A stretch of 64,000 bases of DNA from Varroa destructor (taxonomy: Eukaryota > Arthropoda > Arachnida > Mesostigmata > Varroidae), in assembly GCF_002443255.2 (NCBI RefSeq), contig NW_019211457.1, positions 45,487,775 through 45,551,774 of the forward strand, given 5' to 3'. The notes beneath the pieces are model-generated. The model had not been told where the DNA came from. It worked only from the letters and a program-made list of their open reading frames with translations, and made no database searches. The translations under genes and the position numbers were made by a program. Positions within the stretch are counted from its first letter, which is position 1. Every line of letters begins with the position of its first letter. Of the stretch, positions 12,510-25,783 are shown in pieces.

Positions 12510-15500
12510 TTCAGGAATCTTAATTAACCTCAAGTTAATTTGTGCAAGTATTGTGATACTTCCGGTGAGCAGGTTCTTTTTTACAAAACAATAGATGCGG
12601 GGGAACCAACTGGAAGGTAAAGTTGGAGGTGCAGGAACTGATCTTGGCTATGAAAAGCTTCCTGAGCGAGTGAGATTCGTAGGAAATTTCGTCGACCTAA
12701 CGGATCGGCTCAGCAGGTTATCGCGATAGCTCGATGGCAAGTTGTGCTAATAACCAAAACAAAGCGATAACAGCACAGAAATACGATAACAAAACACAAC
12801 GATTGACCGGGCTATCTGGGCCAACGAGGAGGACATTTTGTAGAATACATGTCGGTATGACGAAATATGAAGGTTTTGAAATAGTACCACTATAACGTAC
12901 CATATGTATATGTGAATGCGAGTATGGAAAGCCGACATAGATACAACCTGTCATATACAAAACCTACAACATACATACGCAGTGCAAATAAAGACATCAT
13001 TGCAATATGGGAGGTATTCTCATTTGATTGCAAACAAAACTATACGACTGTATTGTAACAGTTAGTGGTCACACGCTAGCAAGTAGCGCACACCCATCGA
13101 ATATTCACCTGCGTAAAAGGTGAACCGTTGAGCTAGGCTTTTCCACGCTGTAGATTGGCAGGAAGGAAACGGTATCCCGTGAAATCGCCCTAGGAGTACA
13201 GCCTACGTCTGGCTTATGCTCGTGAAAGAGATATTCTGCAAGATTTCTTTTGCAAAGTCGCTGATTCCGCGCTACGCTACACCAGACGGCGGCGGCAATT
13301 TTGTGCGATTCAGTCGACCCGCGGTTCTTCCCGACCTTCCATTTAGACGAGCAGTTTAGAATAACTGCTCCTTTCCCCACATAAGGTCGTCGGTTTCCCT
13401 TGCCAATATGATGCTAAACTCGATGTGGACGAAATACCTCCCTCTTAACTCCCCGAGGTCTCGAACGGTATCACATCGACTGTGCTAAATAAGCTTGGTA
13501 ATCAGCAATGGTAAGCACTCCATCATTAGCTACCACTGATGATTCTGCTATCGCTACCATTTTTTTAAGGAATAAGCGGAATCGAACAGTAAGATCTGCT
13601 GCAAGTCACCATTTCCGTTGTCTTCTAATCCTCTCGTAGACTAGTCACTCTTTGACCGATGGAACGACCCATGCTGCACCCCCATTTTCATCCTTGAGTG
13701 TTGCTTTTTCGCTATTGCTAGCACCACTGACATCACCAAAAGCTATGGGATTCTTGCTGAGCACGCGTTCGTCTTATGTCCCGTTCATTCTTGCGGCCTG
13801 CTAAGGCCACTGTTCATTTAGCACCTTCTACTAGGTTGATTCTGCTCCTGTTAAATCCTGTATTCTAGCCCGCGCCACAAATTCCGCCACGCGTAGGACT
13901 TCTTTGCTGCAATAATTTTTTTTGCTCGTACGGTTATAAGTGCTGGGGAAGTATACCGCGTCTCGTTCTTAGCAATGACCACTCAAAATCAGAAACGTTA
14001 GAAGCATGTCACAGTGGTGCAGTGCCCTTCTGTTGGCTTGGCCGGACATCGTCCTCGGTTGCAGGCCGAGGCCGGTTGATTAGTTTGTAGAATTCGCGAT
14101 GCCGTTACGTTTTCCAGAAACGAGTAGAGGGAGTCGCAGCCAGTCGCGCAGCGATTTCATTGGCGTTTACCTCTACCGTTTCAGCTAGAAAACGTGGAAC
14201 AAATCAAGGGACAGGAGGTCTTTACTGTCGACCGAGAGCTAACCATAGCATTTCCTACTAAAATAATGCCTGAAATTATTATCATCGGACTAGTTTGCTA
14301 ACTCGCATGCAAGATCGAACGGCGCGCGGCTACCAACGCCAATGCCCGCATGGCAATGTTTATCTGCATAATTTTCGTCGTTAGAATCGTTCAAATTCGT
14401 TCAGAATTATAATCAGAATAGAATGATAACGACACGCAGATCTGATCGTCTGCAAATTTTATGTTATTACTATCGTTTTTTGTATTGTATTTGATGCTGA
14501 CTATGCATGATGAGAGGCACAGGAAGCAGTGGCAGCTGGCCTTTCGGCTGGCTCACCGAGCCCTACCCTCTGACTGGCACCATTTTCGTCTTCGTCTGCG
14601 GTGCTCGTCTAGGAGCGTTCGCGACGTAGACCCTGCCGTAGGAGCGAGTCGGCGCATTTTGTGCTTCTGGCTTGTCGTTTGCCGCCGTCCCCGCCAGGTC
14701 CACTGCTGCCGTTATCAGTTCCACTGCCATTTATTCGTCCATGATCACTGTATTAGAGTATAGTCTACAATTGTCCTAGATCAGCTGCGGTCTGCCGTTG
14801 ACGACTGTCGCAAAGCGATGACCGGCCGTTTACCAGAACGGCCACCAACAACCCAACTAATGGGAAAGCCCTCGCGCAGGTTGACGAACCTGGTTCTGCT
14901 CTGTTGTTACGAGAAGCAGAAGCAGTAGCAGCAGTCACGGCAACAAGATAACCGTTAGCGTCGTGCTGTTATGGCGCCGACACGTCACTGGGTCAAAGAG
15001 TTGAGCAGTATAGGGCCTCGGCTGCTGCCGCTGCTCATGTTATAATAGCGGACCTGGCCTGGCTTGCGCGCCGAAACATGTCTGAAATCAAATCGGGCGT
15101 ATAGCTTATGGCTCAACCCTTTCGTTCCTGTTTATTGTGCTCCGTCGTCTCCGGCGTCATGGCCATCGGCGCAGCAATGTGGTGGCAACAGCGTTCATAA
15201 GCCAATGTGCGCTGTATATTGCCCACACACTAGGGCACCAGATTGTTTGCGAATGATGCCGTGGAGAGTATGGCTAACGTCGCAACCAGAACTGGGGTCC
15301 CGCGAACGCCAGAGTTGGTAATGTCGTCATTGTTGTGGTTGTCGTTGTTGTTGCAGTTTCTGATGATGTTCTTAGCGCTGGCGTCGATGCCTGAGCGGTG
15401 AGCGACCTCCGGCCGCCTGCTCGAACCGGCCCATCGTTTGCTGAGTCGAACGACCGCTACCGGCCCGGCATTCCGTTTCTCTCGCTCACCCGTTCATTTG

Positions 15501-16310
15501 GCCGGGCGGTGGGCCGACGGCTGAGCCGGTGAGACCGTCCTACTATCACTACTCCTACTAAAACCGCTGCCAGCAGCGACGGCAACTCGCGGCTAGACCG
15601 GGCGCCAGACGCAACACACAAACCATTGCCGGTAGTCTGTCCTCGTCGGTAACAGTAGACAGCGACCAGACAGCGGCATCGCTCAACGCAGCCGTCGCCG
15701 CTGCTGCCAGCCTCCCCCTTGCCCGAAGCGGCCAGACGGCCACGCAGACGCACAAGTACTCGCTGTCCATAAAAACAGCGGACAACAACAACGACAGTGG
15801 TGCTATCACTGACACCAAGTGATCAACGAGCAATGGCAGTGGCAGCGGACGTCGTCGTGAGTAACAACGCCTGGGTCATTGACCCGGCGCCGGCGTTGAC
15901 TGTCAGATCGTCGACTCTCTTGGGCTTTGCTCGGACCGGCGCCCGGTCGCTTAGACTCCGAATATTTGACTGATACCGGCGCAACCAGCACCAAGTGCTG
16001 CACGCGACGCTAGAGAGCAAAAAAGGACAGGAAGAGAAATCCAGTGGGGGGTGGGGGCGTCTCAGGGCGACGACAGAATATCGTCACTGCAGTTCCTCGC
16101 TACCAACGACTAATTGAACGGAACCAATCGAGCGGACCATGCGTAGAGATTCGTCTAGCAGCGCTTATTGTGCATGGCAATAGACACCATTTAGGCTATT
16201 GGAAAGACGGAACTGTTGGACTGCGAGTGAGCATTAGCCGTGGATGGGCCGATATCGGGTACTGCGTAGGTAATAGCAGGTAGTTACATCTCTCTGTTCA
16301 GTTGTTGTCA
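12510..16310. other. Mixed stretch with a GC-rich island at about 14.5-16.1 kb, no supported gene
   Basis: The part at 14.5-16.1 kb is strongly GC- and CpG-rich. It holds short ATG-started frames such as the one at about 15833 that reaches a GTGAGT site after eight codons. None has family similarity. A short inverted repeat (CCTCGG/CCGAGG) lies near 14053-14071. Confidence 0.35.
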
Positions 16311-17365
16311 TTTGATGGAGAGTATTACGGGGAATGAGATCGGGTCTGTGCACTTTCTCGGGGTGACGATTTGTACGATTACGATGTATATAAATGAAAC
16401 ACCATGCGTGCTTATTAATTCGGGTAGCAACCTTAGGTCTAGCGATTGCCTCGTTGCGGAGCGCAGTTTTCCGCGTCGTCGCACAGAAAACATACCAAAA
16501 CGGACCACAATAAGGACTTAAAACATAGCGAACGCTATTTCCGTTTAGATGTCAGCAGGGATAAATAACAGCGAGAAAATTGATGCTACGAAGTTATGGC
16601 GTACGTAAATTCCTGAATTCAATCGAATTGTCAACTTGAAACGAAAAAGGTCAGCTTGAAAATTCTGTACCGCTACTCGACAATGACTTATTAAATTTCG
16701 CTAACAACGATGTAAGTCGTGTACCCGCACTAAAGCTCTGCTCAGTAGTAACAGCCGATAACTCGAGGAAAGGATACTTAGTTAATTAGCAAATTAACTT
16801 CACTCCTGTTTTTGCTGTCTAATTGACGATGCATTAATATGATATGATGTCCTATATTGGGTTGTATGGAGACCCATTCTTTATCAGGTGAATCCATCAA
16901 GCAGTAGTTGGGCATGGATTTAGCTCGCAAAATTTCTAGCTGTCACAAATAGGGAAACTGTTGATTGAAAATGTTCGATATAACATAGGGTTCCATTTGC
17001 AATTATAGCTGCCCTTTGTCCTATTTTCCCTGACTTATTACCCTTGTATTTTCAGTAAATCCAACATGTTCAGTCGATGCTACCCGCAGCCGGGGACCAG
17101 GTACACCGAAACAAAGTTCAAGCTTTTCAGACATACTGTTTTCTATTAATCTATCAAAAAATAACAGTTTATAAATTTATGTATATTTGTAAACGGTATA
17201 ATAAATAGAATAGAATAGATTGCGTACTATCATTATAATCATCATATTGTAATCACTGGTAAGCAACCACTACGTTCGTCGTTTACTAGCCGTGGTAGAA
17301 ACTAGTTTTTCGCTAGTCACCGGTGGTTTGTTTGTTGCCCAGTCAGTTTCCGATTGTCATGTCTG

Positions 17366-17490
17366 ATGCCGACACCTAACCGCGAGCCTTCGCATGTATC
17401 CTTGTGTTTCCGTGAACTTGACATAAGTAAATTTGGGATCAGTCGACGGACAAACAGGGTCACAGACACCTTTCCACAGACAGAGGATTG
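17366..17490 (+). CDS. Candidate short first exon, product unknown
   Basis: An ATG at 17366 opens 41 codons plus two bases, ending at a strong GTAAGT donor (17491). The start of the product is MPTPNREPSHVSLCFRELDI. An overlapping ATG four bases upstream opens a seven-codon frame in another register, which weakens the start. There is no family match and no partner exon was found. Confidence 0.2.
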
Positions 17491-18916
17491 GTAAGTAACG
17501 ATGTTAAGATTGCTGAACGCGACAGAAAACCGCTGATCTGTTCAGCCTCCCGCGGAAACTTGCGATGTTTCTCTCTTTCGACGTTCTTAGAGTAACCGCT
17601 TTTTCTCAGAACGCTGTGCGCCTCTTTACTGATCGTGTTCGCTACCGTCTGGGTCGCGCAGTAGCGACGGGAAAATCGGCTGAAGTCGAGTTGAACCGGC
17701 CGTCAGACAGTCTGACGCAGCGCCGTTGCGGTTAGACCCATCATGGGTCTGTGTTTGTCTACATCTGCCTGTTCGTAGGCTGTGTGAGCGTTTGAGCGGG
17801 TTGGCGTGTCTGTCATTCGGCGGCTTTTCTTGCCGGACATGAGTTATGCTTGCAGGCTAATTTCTTTGTGTCTATAGCTGGTCATTGACTTCGTGACCCA
17901 ACAGCACGAACGTGAACGACATCACTAGCGTAAGAGCGACGCCATCGGCCACAACAGAATCCGCTGGCAACGGAACTTACTCACTGCTGATTTCCACTTC
18001 CCTCTTCGACGCGAGAGTCAACGGGGGATCAACATATAGCGACGAAGACAAAGAAAGAAAACGTTCGCCAAAGAGTCCATCATGGACTAGTCTAGCAGGA
18101 GTGGGACATACGCTGTCGTCATGAGCCGCTTGGGCAAGCCCACTTGCTGAACAGCTACAAATGTACAGGTTCAGGTATAGCTTGTTTGGCCTCTCTCTCT
18201 CCCCTTCCTGTTAGGCAGTGGAGGAACTACTGATTGGTTATTAGCGATGTGGATGCCGACACGGTGCCATGCTATCAAAGAACAAGCTGCGAGAGATTCC
18301 ACTCGCTGTAAATTTACCGTTGGTGAAGGTATCCAATCACCGCAGCTCAGAGGGGACGATTCTATGCTTTGTGCTGTTCTATTGCTGTCGCATCAGAGCG
18401 TTTGTACTCCGCCGGTGCAGCCCGTTCTAGCCTGCGAGACAGCCGATGCCGGGATATAGCCAAAAGCATAGATAGAAAGAAGCAAAGGTTGAACCAACCG
18501 GCAAATGAGCCCATGAAGTCCTTTGTTGACGTTTGATAGCACAAGACGATCGTAGCTGCTCTATAGCGCCGCGTTATTCGGTACACGTTACACGTTCATA
18601 GTGTAACGTCCTCTGGTTGGCGGCGAAGGGTTGCGCGGCAGCGGCGGAACGTACAACGCTGGATACGACGTGGCAATGACACCAGGCCCATAATATGCCT
18701 GCGCGCAGACAGAGCCGCGTTTCAAACAGCGGAAAGATGAAACACGAAATATTTCATTCTTGGTGATTCGCTAGATAAAATGATCCGTATACACACGGCT
18801 ATTCATTTTATGTACAGTATTTACGTCTGTAGACAATACAAGCTCAGGTCAGCTGGCTGAATTCGTTCGCTTGACACATGTTATTTTTTTGTTAGACATC
18901 GAACATAAACTGCGCA

Positions 18917-18947
18917 TAAATATATATATATATATGTATATATATAT
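18917..18947. repeat. (TA)n microsatellite
   Basis: TA repeat interrupted once by TG. Confidence 0.9.
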
Positions 18948-21406
18948 GGCTAACACTACGAATACGACGCGAAGAGCAGCCTATAAAAACACTATAACAG
19001 TACTATAACAAAGCCAGCTTCTTCGGTGAGCGAACCTCGGCGGGCCTCAGAGAGGATGTAGCTAATCAATACAACTGAAAATGTATCGCTGGTTATTTTC
19101 AAGATCTACCAGAGATTCCGCATTCTCCACCTCCTTGTGCGATATTTCTCTGCCCGTTCCTCCATTCCTTTGTGGTGATGTTCTCGTTGTCACACTGGTC
19201 TTACCAGGATCGCGACCAGCGACTGCTGCCGGCTCTCTCTCAACGTCCCCTTACACAACTAACTGCATGACGCCGTATGAGAAATGTGGCGTAACTACAC
19301 TGTATTCATTACACTTCATGACCGAATCCCCCAGTGACATGCTACTCCACCACACCATAGTAAAGCTAACTGCCCTCGGCACCGCACATACTCGCCGTCT
19401 TCAACGCGCTCGGCCACAGGATTCTGTTGAAGGCCACCTGGGGTCAGTGACCTTCTTTTCGCCAGGCCATCGGCCGGCCGGCAGGCAGGCAAGCTTGCTT
19501 GTGCTTCGAGAACTTGATAGCGACTGCGGCGGTAGCTGCAGCTAGAAGGCACGGACGTCGCAGGCGAGCAAATCCTGAGCTAGGAACTGAACCACTCTCT
19601 GCCGAGTTTGAGCGGGGAACCGTCACTTCGCTCATACAGCGGGACACTGTTTTCGTAAAGGACACTTAACCTAAGCTATGTGCTTATTTTTCAAGCTTGC
19701 AACTGTTGAATACGGAATGCACTTCCGGACCTATCGTTTTGTTTGCCAGCAGGTCCTCTCAGCCTTTGGTCTGGTCCACTCCCCTGCGTGCACGTGTGTG
19801 CCAGTATCGGCGTTTCGCGCGAACAACCAGCTGATGCCTTCGACAAAAAAGTGTAAGGAATGGCTGAACAGATTGTTGATGATATTACGTACCACTACTA
19901 GCAATGGTACTGTCATTCCGGCCGGTTTTGCTTGCAAATAAGTCTCAGGGTTTCGATATTAGACACTAGGTTGTTCTAAGATAGTGCAAAATTCCCATAA
20001 CCAATTCTACATTTTTACACTTTACTAGGTCAAATTGTGAATATCTTTATCTTTGTACTTTCGGATATATAATCGGAAAACGCATTTTTAACAAAGATAG
20101 GATGGAGCGTATTAAGTACACTGGTTTACTATGATACTGGACATCTTACGGTTGGAGATCGTGTCGAATATTGAAAATAGTCTTATAATATTACGCAATA
20201 ACTACCTGTGTTGTCCGTCTGGCCGACTCTTGATGATTCTACGCAGAAACGCGAAGTGTTCGAATAGTCGCACAGAAAAGTATAGCTAGTGTTATGGGGC
20301 CAGTGCAGTGCAACCCAGATGAGATTCGATGAGATCGTAAAAGGTTTAGACCAGCTCTGCTCTATCATATCCACATTGCACAAGCTTGCAATGTTTCACC
20401 CCCCTGTACCCGTCTTGCAATTGCTTTGACATTAATAACCAGATCATCAACATAAACGTCATCCAATCCGAGCGATTTGCACCCCACAGGAAGTGCCTCT
20501 GCTTTACCTCTTGTTTACGAAACCTTCAGCCTCCTTCATTACTTCTTTGCCCTTGAAATTCGCTACCGGCTGTGTAGGGCATAGAAGGGCGATAATACAA
20601 TGCTGAGCAGTGATGGTGAGACTAGTTTTTATACCCAATTCAACCTAGACATTCCTCTCAGCCAAGGTGTCAGGCCCGCGCATGCAAGACGGACCTACTG
20701 GTCGCTAGCAACTAACCTGCCGCTGATCCGCTTTCGAGCGTTACAGCTTTGGCTGTAGCGACATAGTTGCTGTTACTGCCCAGCTAAGAGGTTGGATGGG
20801 CAGCTTGGCTTCTGGCTAGATATCCACCATTGGGTTTCATCTTTTTTTCTGTGTGCTAGACGCTCCGCGACTCAGTCCAATGCAGAAACCTGCCAAAGGT
20901 AAGCGCCTTGCGATCGACGAAGCCAGGCTGCCTAAGTAGAGCCAAACGCAGTCGTGGCGACAGCTGACTTTGCAAGGCCCTGTTGCCCGCCACTACGATA
21001 TGACGTTACCGCGGTTGGTCGTCCGCGTGGCTCGGGGTCGTTGAACTCGTCGGGCCCTCGCAGCGCTCTTTCCCCCTCTTTCTCGGCCGCTCCCTTGCGC
21101 TCTGCAAGGCCTGTCTAGACGAAAAGAAAGGGAACATGCTGCCGCCACGCCGCCCAGGGAGCACCAGGGTAAGAGTAGCACAGAAAGAGCGGCTGAACTC
21201 GGCCGCTGACCAAACCGCTCGCCAACACACCGTCCATGACCTCCAGGGCAACGCTCCAAGGAGCGCAGTTTCTCCTTGCCGAGCAAGAGCGTCAGAAATA
21301 GGAAAAGCTAAAATTGCAGAAAGACGAATAGGGCGCGGGAGAGGAGAGAGGCAAAATAGTACGGAACCGCTCTTCACGTCGCGCTATTTATCCTCGTGTC
21401 CTGGGC

Positions 21407-21443
21407 CTTGGCCACTGCGGCCGGGAGGGCCGCAGTGGTCGAG
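21407..21443. repeat. GC-rich hairpin (13-16 bp stem, 5-nt loop)
   Basis: The arms GGCCACTGCGGCC (21410-21422) and GGCCGCAGTGGTC (21428-21440) pair across the loop GGGAG, with one G-T wobble. Three more outer pairs, one of them a wobble, extend the stem to 16. It lies in a GC-rich island with no called gene. The stem is too short for an ordinary microRNA precursor. Confidence 0.85.
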
Positions 21444-22479
21444 CTTCGAAAAACCAACCAGCGCATGAACGAACGAAATAAGCAAGTAACGAACACGGCT
21501 TCGGCCGTCACACGATTACCACCGCTATTGCCAAGGGCCACCTAGAGGGCTCAGCTAGCTTCTAGGCTGGTTCTGAAGAAGCGACGCACAGTAAACGGAC
21601 GTTTACTGGGAATTCTCAGTTTGCTCCCGGCGCTAGCTCGTGGTAACGCCGCTCATGGTTCTTTTTGCTTACGTATTTGTGGCTAGTGGAACATCGGAGC
21701 GCGTTGCTAACCATGTTGTGGTCCTCTGGTCGCCGACAGGCAATAGCAAATTGCTGAGCAGATGGTTTTTGGAGGGAGGCGGGAATCGTCCACCGTGCAC
21801 TGGTACAAACAGAGCACAAACGAGTAGCGGCGGTCGAACCCAGAAACGCAAGTCTGTACGAAGAGTCATTCGCCGTGCACCGAAAGCAAGCGTCGGAGGC
21901 CCATCAGGCTTTGAATAGCCTGTATTCATTGCGTCAGGCCCTGATCCCTACAACCTTTACCAAGATAGGATTTAGAGAGAGTAGCAGTGTACCATAATGG
22001 CTTAAACACAGCTCACTAATATACAAACCTGACAATTTTCCATTGTACACATACTAACGAGGCTGTTCAATATATCGAAGGGGTAACACAGACAATCTGA
22101 TAGACAGAGCCCATTCCATAATTTACCCTTGAAGCCTTTCAAACAGTCTTGAAGCCGGTGGCTTGCTACTGTGGAACGCAGACAATCCACGGACTGACGC
22201 CCGCTACCAGGAGTGCGTTTGCAGTCGAGCCTAAACTCAAACAGTAACCTACGATGCAGAGGCAATATTTCAATTCAAGTAAGTTGCATCATCCATCGGA
22301 ACCGTACCTAATGTAATGTAAAGATGCACGTTTTCGTCGTTCACCAATATTAACTCAACGATTGTTTACACTCCGACATGTACTTGAATTTCAACGGGGA
22401 TCTGAGATAGCTTAGAGGAATAGGCTCGCGCCCTGTACCTAGCTGACCGGTCCTATTGTCACCAAAAAGGAAATTAATG

Positions 22480-22521
22480 AACGTATAGCAGAAAAAAAAA
22501 AACGTATAGAAGAAAAAAACG
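22480..22521. repeat. 21-bp tandem duplication
   Basis: Two adjacent copies of a unit starting AACGTATAG followed by GCAG/AAG and an A-run, differing at a few positions. Confidence 0.8.
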
Positions 22522-23672
22522 CACACCTGTCTAATTATAGATCAAACAGATAAAGTTCGTTGTTGTTCAACTCGTAACAAAAACAAATCTAATTCAATTT
22601 TAAATACTGGCGATAGCGGGCTTAATATAAACAGTCTGTTGCGACGATCATTCCAAAACGATTAGTGAGTTCAAGTAGACAGGAAATTGACACTAGTCGA
22701 TGTTAAAGCGAACTGTGTTAGCTATTTTTAACAAAATTAAGTGAATTCTCTGTTACCGATTCTACGGCATTCTAGTTTCCGTGTGCCATTATCAACCCTA
22801 CTCGATACCGTATGCCGCATACATCCAAATTGAAACCAACATTCTCAGTAGCTGTCTCGCGCGTTTGAGTTCGAGGAATTATCGCGCTGCTAAAAATGTA
22901 GGTCTACAAGAACTTCGATCGAAAGGATTGATATCAAAAACACACTTTTTTCTTTTTATATGCATGCTGCTCTGAAGTGTTGACTGAGATGACTGTCAGC
23001 CAACTCTAGAGAGATTCGTGTCTTTGTTTCTATCCCTGTGAACCACTATTGTAGGTCATTATTGCCTGGAACCCCCGGAGATCTCTATCAAGTTGTGCCG
23101 TAATAATGCAATGTTTCAAATAATGCTCTCGTCTTACATGTAGCACGTAAGTCCAAACTCGTTCTGGAAGGAGCTCCCAAGAAGGAGCGCCCGCAGATAA
23201 GACGTCTGAGCGCTATGTCTCCTCGATGCGTTCAATTACTGCCCCCTTTTTTGCCTGATATGTAAGAATTGATATTTTGCTTCCGGAAAACTAGATCTAA
23301 ACGGTATTCGGCCCCATTCGCTGTCGACTATTGCATACTGCTCCGCCATATATACCATCTCTTCCTGTTAATCTTTCCTAATCGCTGTTAAGCGGGCTCG
23401 CTGCTAACGTCAGTCAGTTGATCGTCGGCGTGGTGCCACTGCTTTTATCGCCGGCGAGCAGAGATTCCTTGGCAATGCACCCGCGGCAGGAACCGCTGTA
23501 GCTCCTTGATTCGTTATCCGAAGTAACGCTCATACACGCGGATCTGATAGGCCACAGCCCTACCGATGCGCGAGAGTTCTATTACAAAGCGAGAACTATT
23601 TCTCGAGTTCTTTAGTTCTCTAATTATGTCGTTTTTTGTCACTCGAGCACGGGTCCAATCGATTTTTTCCCT

Positions 23673-23692
23673 TCTCTCTCTCTCTCTCTCTC
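23673..23692. repeat. (TC)n microsatellite
   Basis: Ten TC units. Confidence 0.9.
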
Positions 23693-24378
23693 AAGGGGCA
23701 GAAGTTCTCGATGGCGTGCTCAGTGCAGCGCGTATTCATCAACGTCGTTAATGGCGCAGTAATGATATGTATACGACACGAATGGTGAACCGCGGATGCG
23801 CGAAACCAGTGCACCGCATCTTTGCACTGAGATAGATTATAGCGGGCGTTGTCAGCTACTGCTAATGTTGTGACGACGCCCGGTCCAGTCAACGATAAGC
23901 ATTTATATTTACCAGCAGCAATAGCCGTCCTAATCGTTACTGTACTAGGCGCGATAACACACACATGAAAAACGTTGTTTGAACACACACATTAACGTTC
24001 ACGTTTGCTCACGCATACAAACGAAAGTAAAAGAGACTGCCCGCAGCAACCCGTGGCTGTCCTACAAGTATCGGACGACAATTTATCCATCTGGTATCAT
24101 TAACGGTACCCTTCAAAACAGCCAATAGCTATGGCACCTTTACACAGAGTAAACAGTACCTGAGCTGGCACTGCCGCTGCAGCGAGCTCCGCCTTTATTC
24201 GTGCAAAGTATTACTTCAAATAAATGTGTGTTGTTGCCCCGCGTTGATTGCGTCAGCGCTGCGAATAGCGTCGATTCCAACACGTGCTGGCCCGCCGTAC
24301 TAGCTGCGAGTCGTTCAGCCAAGCGCCCAGCTGCCATCCCATACGCCAGCTCCTGGTGCATAGTGATAACCTACTTAC

Positions 24379-24743
24379 ATATCGATGTTGTTATGCGACG
24401 GCAGCAGTCGCGGCGGCCCATGGACGCTGCTGCACTCTTGGAGGTAACAGCGTGGCAAAAAAAGCCTGACAATCGACAGCCACAGTAGCGGCGCCAGTCC
24501 CGTACGCTCAGCGCATCGCACTGTTGCATAGACGCTCGAAGTCGCTGCCAACTGGGTGACGCTGTCGCAGCTTGTGGCCGCTACTACCGCTGCTGCCGGT
24601 GGCAATGAACGGTAAACGGTGTACGACCGCTTTCGGGTGCTTACAGTCAATCCGACGGTGGTCAGCAGAGTGAGAGGCAGGGGAAACGTCGCAAAAGTGT
24701 CATAGATACGATGTTCGGGTGGGGGGAAACTGTAATCGGCCAT
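24379..24743 (-). CDS. Candidate exon ending at a perfect donor, product unknown
   Basis: On the minus strand an ATG at 24743 opens 121 codons plus two bases, ending exactly at a GTAAGT donor (24378). The product starts MADYSFPPPEHRIYDTF and then turns Ala/Ser/Leu-rich, with no recognised domain. The block is GC-rich, so a long frame is not strong evidence, and no partner exon was found. The donor is the main support. Confidence 0.22.
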
Positions 24744-25578
24744 TAGCCACCATCGTCTGCTACCGTAGCTGTCGCCCACTCCGTACCGGACCGGTACCGC
24801 GGCTGTTGAGACTGCTCACCATTGAGAAACATATCTAGAGATTATTGGAGAGCGGACGGCTAGCGCTTTACATATACATATCGCGTAACGTAAAGGCTCA
24901 ATTAGGTTAGCATATCTACTACAAAACATCTTACTACACGTCAATACTTAGTACCACTAGTTTCACGTTATATCCGTCGCAGATCAACGAAACAATCAGT
25001 TCACTACGAAGAGCATCTTCGAGTTCAAGAAATAGTTCAGAGAGAAAAGGAGGGGAGCATGAACTTCACCGAATTTCCTGATCCACTCAGACAGCTTTGA
25101 TCTGCTAGAACGGGTGCGACTTCATTTTTGGCTAACATCTTTAAGGAAAACAACATGCCGGCTGTTTTTTGTCATATCCCAATAAGGTCAGGCTCAAGCA
25201 ATGTGCTTTTCCCGTCATCACTAACGTTTTATACCCTTGCGACTTACTTTGAGAGGGGTCGTGCGTGAGGCCCTTTAAGTAACGAGCCTCGTCTAAAGTC
25301 CAACGAAGGCAAATGATGGTTACTTCACGACGTGTGCGGAATCTTGGGGGTGACCGTGATTTGCTAACCGTTAAATCTCTAGCGACTATGCAAAAAAGGC
25401 TGACTTGTTCGACCTTGATTTCTTCTAAAGATTAGGTATCGCTCGTTTCAAGCAATAGTCGCCCTCTGCGAATTACCTGGCCCTCATGGGCTAAATGCAC
25501 CACATTTCGGTCTACAGTTCACGGATAAACTTCCTTTCAGGGGGTATACGATTCAATCTTTGATCTTTTTGCGGACAG

Positions 25579-25783
25579 GCGTTTGAAACAATTTACAGCG
25601 AAATAATACGTGCACGTTTCTGTGAGGTCCCTTTTGTGTATTATCGGAGGTGTTTCATTGGAAAAGGCTTCGACCCAATATCACGATATCTTGAACGAGC
25701 GCTTGAGCATTTATATGATACAGTTTGGTTGATCGGTAAGGTTGCAAGGGATCTTCTTTACGATCATTTTAGTTGTTACGCTA
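25579..25783 (+). CDS. Candidate internal exon, unknown protein
   Basis: An ACAG acceptor with a pyrimidine tract (25577-25578) is followed by 68 open codons plus one base and a perfect CTA/GTAAGT donor (25784). A weaker GTAAGG donor at 25736 would end the exon earlier in the same phase. The frame has a stop just upstream of the acceptor, as expected of an exon. The product contains ARFCEVPFVYYRRCFIGKGF and RYLERALEHLYDTVWLIG, a balanced, codon-like composition unlike the GC-rich artefacts, but I recognise no family. A second acceptor at 25541 would give another frame. No neighbouring exons were found. Confidence 0.35.

Larger units (their letters stand above)
20400..24370. other. GC-rich islands at about 21.0-21.9 and 24.1-24.8 kb between AT-rich DNA
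   Basis: There is no recognisable gene. It holds a 21-bp tandem duplication (22480-22521), a CT repeat (23673-23692) and the hairpin at 21407-21443. Many overlapping open frames in the GC-rich parts look compositional. Confidence 0.35.

Noticed and set aside
19081..19545. 154-codon plus-strand frame in a GC-rich block
   Set aside because: Low-complexity Ser/Arg/Leu-rich text with several overlapping frames on both strands; compositional.
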